Positions 13,501 to 14,948 of a DNA stretch of 14,948 nucleotides are shown here, piece by piece. Positions within the stretch are counted from its first letter, which is position 1. Every line of letters begins with the position of its first letter. Source of the DNA: Nitriliruptoraceae bacterium (GTDB lineage: Bacteria; Actinomycetota; Nitriliruptoria; Nitriliruptorales; Nitriliruptoraceae); contig SLLJ01000369.1 of assembly GCA_007134165.1 (NCBI GenBank), positions 1-14,948 of the forward strand. Direction: 5' to 3'. A program made the position numbers and the translations under genes. The notes beneath the pieces are model-generated. The model saw nothing but the letters and a program-made list of their open reading frames with translations, was not told where the DNA came from and did not search any database.

Positions 13501-14948
13501 CTACCTCACCTGGACCAGGAGAACGACGGCCAACGCGATGGCCCCGGCGACGAACACTCCGACGTAGCTGCGCACCAGCCCGGTCTGCGCGCGGCGCATG
13601 CCGCGGCCGACCTGTGTGCTCAGCGACCCGGCGGCGTTGACCGCGCCGTCCACGATCCGGGTGTCGACCCACACCGCCGCGTCGGCGAGCCGTCCGCCTG
13701 CCCGCACGAACAGCGCCTCGTAGGCCTCGTCGACGAAGAACTTGCGCTCGAGCAGCTCGGCGCCGGGGCCGCGCACTGGTTCGGCCAGGCGACCGACGCT
13801 GACGTCTCGGCGCACGTAGGCGAGGTAGGCCAGTCCGATGCCCAGCGCCGCCGCCGCCACCGCGAAGGCGATCAGCGCCGGCTCGCCGAGCCCACCCGCA
13901 GGGGTGAAGTCGAGCTCGTCGATCGGCGCGACCGAGGGTTCGAGGAAGCGGAACAGCGGACCGCGGTGCACCGGGTTGAGCAGCAGTCCCCCGAACGCCG
14001 AGAGCACCGCCAGCACGATCAACGGCACCGTCATCGACGGCGGCGACTCGTGGGGGTGCACGTCGTCGTCGTAACGCGGCTCACCGAGGAAGATCAGGAA
14101 GAACCAGCGCGACATGTAGAACGCGGTGAGCACGCCCACCACCAGCCCCAGCGCCCACAACGCCCCGAAGCCGTGGAAGTAGGCCTCGTTGATGATGTGG
14201 TCCTTGGAGAAGAAGCCGGCGAAGGGCGGCACGCCGCTGATCGCCAGCCAGGCGACCGCCGAGGTCCAGAAGGTGATGGGCATCGCCTTGCGCAGGCCGC
14301 CCATCTTCCAGGCGTCGGTGGCGTTGTTGAGCGCGTGCATCACCGAGCCGGCGGCCAGGAACAGCAGGCCCTTGAAGAATGCGTGGGTGACCAGGTGGAA
14401 CACGCCCTCGCGGAAGGCGCCCACCCCCACGCCCAGGAACATGTAGCCCAACTGCGAGACGGTGGAGTAGGCCAGGATCTTCTTGATGTCGTCCTGCCGA
14501 ATCGCGATCAACGCCGCGAGCAGCGCCGTCAACCCGCCGATCCAGGCGATGATCACCATCGCGTCGACCGACTGTACGAGCACCGGCGACATCCGAACGG
14601 TGAGGTAGACGCCGGCGGTGACCATGGTGGCCGCGTGGATCAGCGCCGAAACCGGCGTGGGGCCGGCCATGGCATCGGGCAGCCAGACGTACAGCGGGAT
14701 CTGCGCGCTCTTGGCGGCCGCACCCCCGAGCAGGAGCAGCACCAGCGCGAAGGCCGTGGTCGAGGACAGCTCACCGGCCAGCCCGAACATGCCCACGAAG
14801 TCCAGGGTGCCGAAGGTGGCGAAGGCCAGGAACATCGCGACCATGAACGACACGTCGCCGACGCGGTTGGTGATGAACGCCTTCTTGGCCGCGGTGGCAT
14901 ACGCCGGCTTCTCGAACCAGAAGCCGATCAGCAGGTAGCTCGACAGCC
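13501..14948 (-). CDS. nuoL: NADH-quinone oxidoreductase subunit L, first copy (5' end outside window)
   Basis: Distal proton-pumping subunit of complex I with the long lateral helix. The frame is open from the right edge, giving 481 visible residues that begin at LSSYLLIGFWFEKP. About 150 N-terminal residues, including the first-channel Glu, lie outside. The methionine at 14853 is not the start, because NuoL sequence (KKAFITNRVGDV) continues upstream of it. Visible landmarks are the Lys before SAQIPLYVWLPDAMAGPTPV, DDIKKILAYSTVSQLGYMF, THAFFKGLL, FAGFFSKDHI, and a C-terminal amphipathic region ending in one hydrophobic helix. NRVGD and FWFEKP are typical of canonical NuoL. It is followed by nuoM and nuoN, so it is probably the 3' part of a full nuo operon to the right. 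Confidence 0.95.
   Translation of the reverse strand, partial: LSSYLLIGFWFEKPAYATAAKKAFITNRVGDVSFMVAMFLAFATFGTLDFVGMFGLAGELSSTTAFALVLLLLGGAAAKSAQIPLYVWLPDAMAGPTPVSALIHAATMVTAGVYLTVRMSPVLVQSVDAMVIIAWIGGLTALLAALIAIRQDDIKKILAYSTVSQLGYMFLGVGVGAFREGVFHLVTHAFFKGLLFLAAGSVMHALNNATDAWKMGGLRKAMPITFWTSAVAWLAISGVPPFAGFFSKDHIINEAYFHGFGALWALGLVVGVLTAFYMSRWFFLIFLGEPRYDDDVHPHESPPSMTVPLIVLAVLSAFGGLLLNPVHRGPLFRFLEPSVAPIDELDFTPAGGLGEPALIAFAVAAAALGIGLAYLAYVRRDVSVGRLAEPVRGPGAELLERKFFVDEAYEALFVRAGGRLADAAVWVDTRIVDGAVNAAGSLSTQVGRGMRRAQTGLVRSYVGVFVAGAIALAVVLLVQVR

Noticed and set aside
10835..13672. 945-codon open frame on the minus strand
   Set aside because: It runs through nuoM and nuoN in another frame, with Arg/Gly/Ala-rich low-complexity translation and no family signature. 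nuoM and nuoN are clear in their own frame.

Overview
The window is a stretch of respiratory genes, all read from the minus strand (right to left), in very GC-rich DNA with strong G/C preference at third codon positions. GTG starts, stop/start overlaps of the ATGA or GTGA kind, a mycobacterial-type uracil-DNA glycosylase, a DUF2993 (LmeA-type) envelope protein and a long-chain polyprenyl diphosphate synthase next to nuoN all point to an actinobacterium. It is probably a deep-branching lineage (Acidimicrobiia or Nitriliruptoria are possible), but rank below phylum is a guess.

In transcription order there are two blocks. Block 1 (14948 to 7945) is the tail of a complex I operon: a nuoL cut by the right edge, then nuoM and nuoN. 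It runs with 4-base overlaps into a polyprenyl diphosphate synthase (probably the menaquinone side chain), a DUF2993 protein and ung. A 191-base non-coding gap (7754-7944) follows, with a promoter-like pair of hexamers and two GC-rich hairpins. Block 2 (7753 to 1) is a second complex I gene set, nuoA-B-C-D-H-I-J-K-L. It has no nuoE, nuoF or nuoG: nuoD overlaps nuoH by four bases where these genes normally sit. The second nuoL leaves the window at the left edge.

The most interesting content is block 2. It encodes the quinone-reducing and membrane modules of complex I but no NADH-oxidising module, in the style of the second, EFG-less nuo set known from Streptomyces. Its NuoI carries a roughly 250-residue C-terminal arm with three copies of a basic helical module separated by Ala/Pro-rich linkers. 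Two of these copies are nearly identical even at DNA level. NuoC has a highly charged coiled-coil tail. NuoD has Trp where the quinone-binding Tyr of canonical complex I lies. A working hypothesis is a complex I that takes electrons from something other than its own NuoEF, with the NuoI and NuoC tails recruiting the donor or partner.

No RNA genes, mobile elements, CRISPR arrays or plus-strand genes could be supported. The only sizeable non-coding stretch is the 191-base gap before nuoA.
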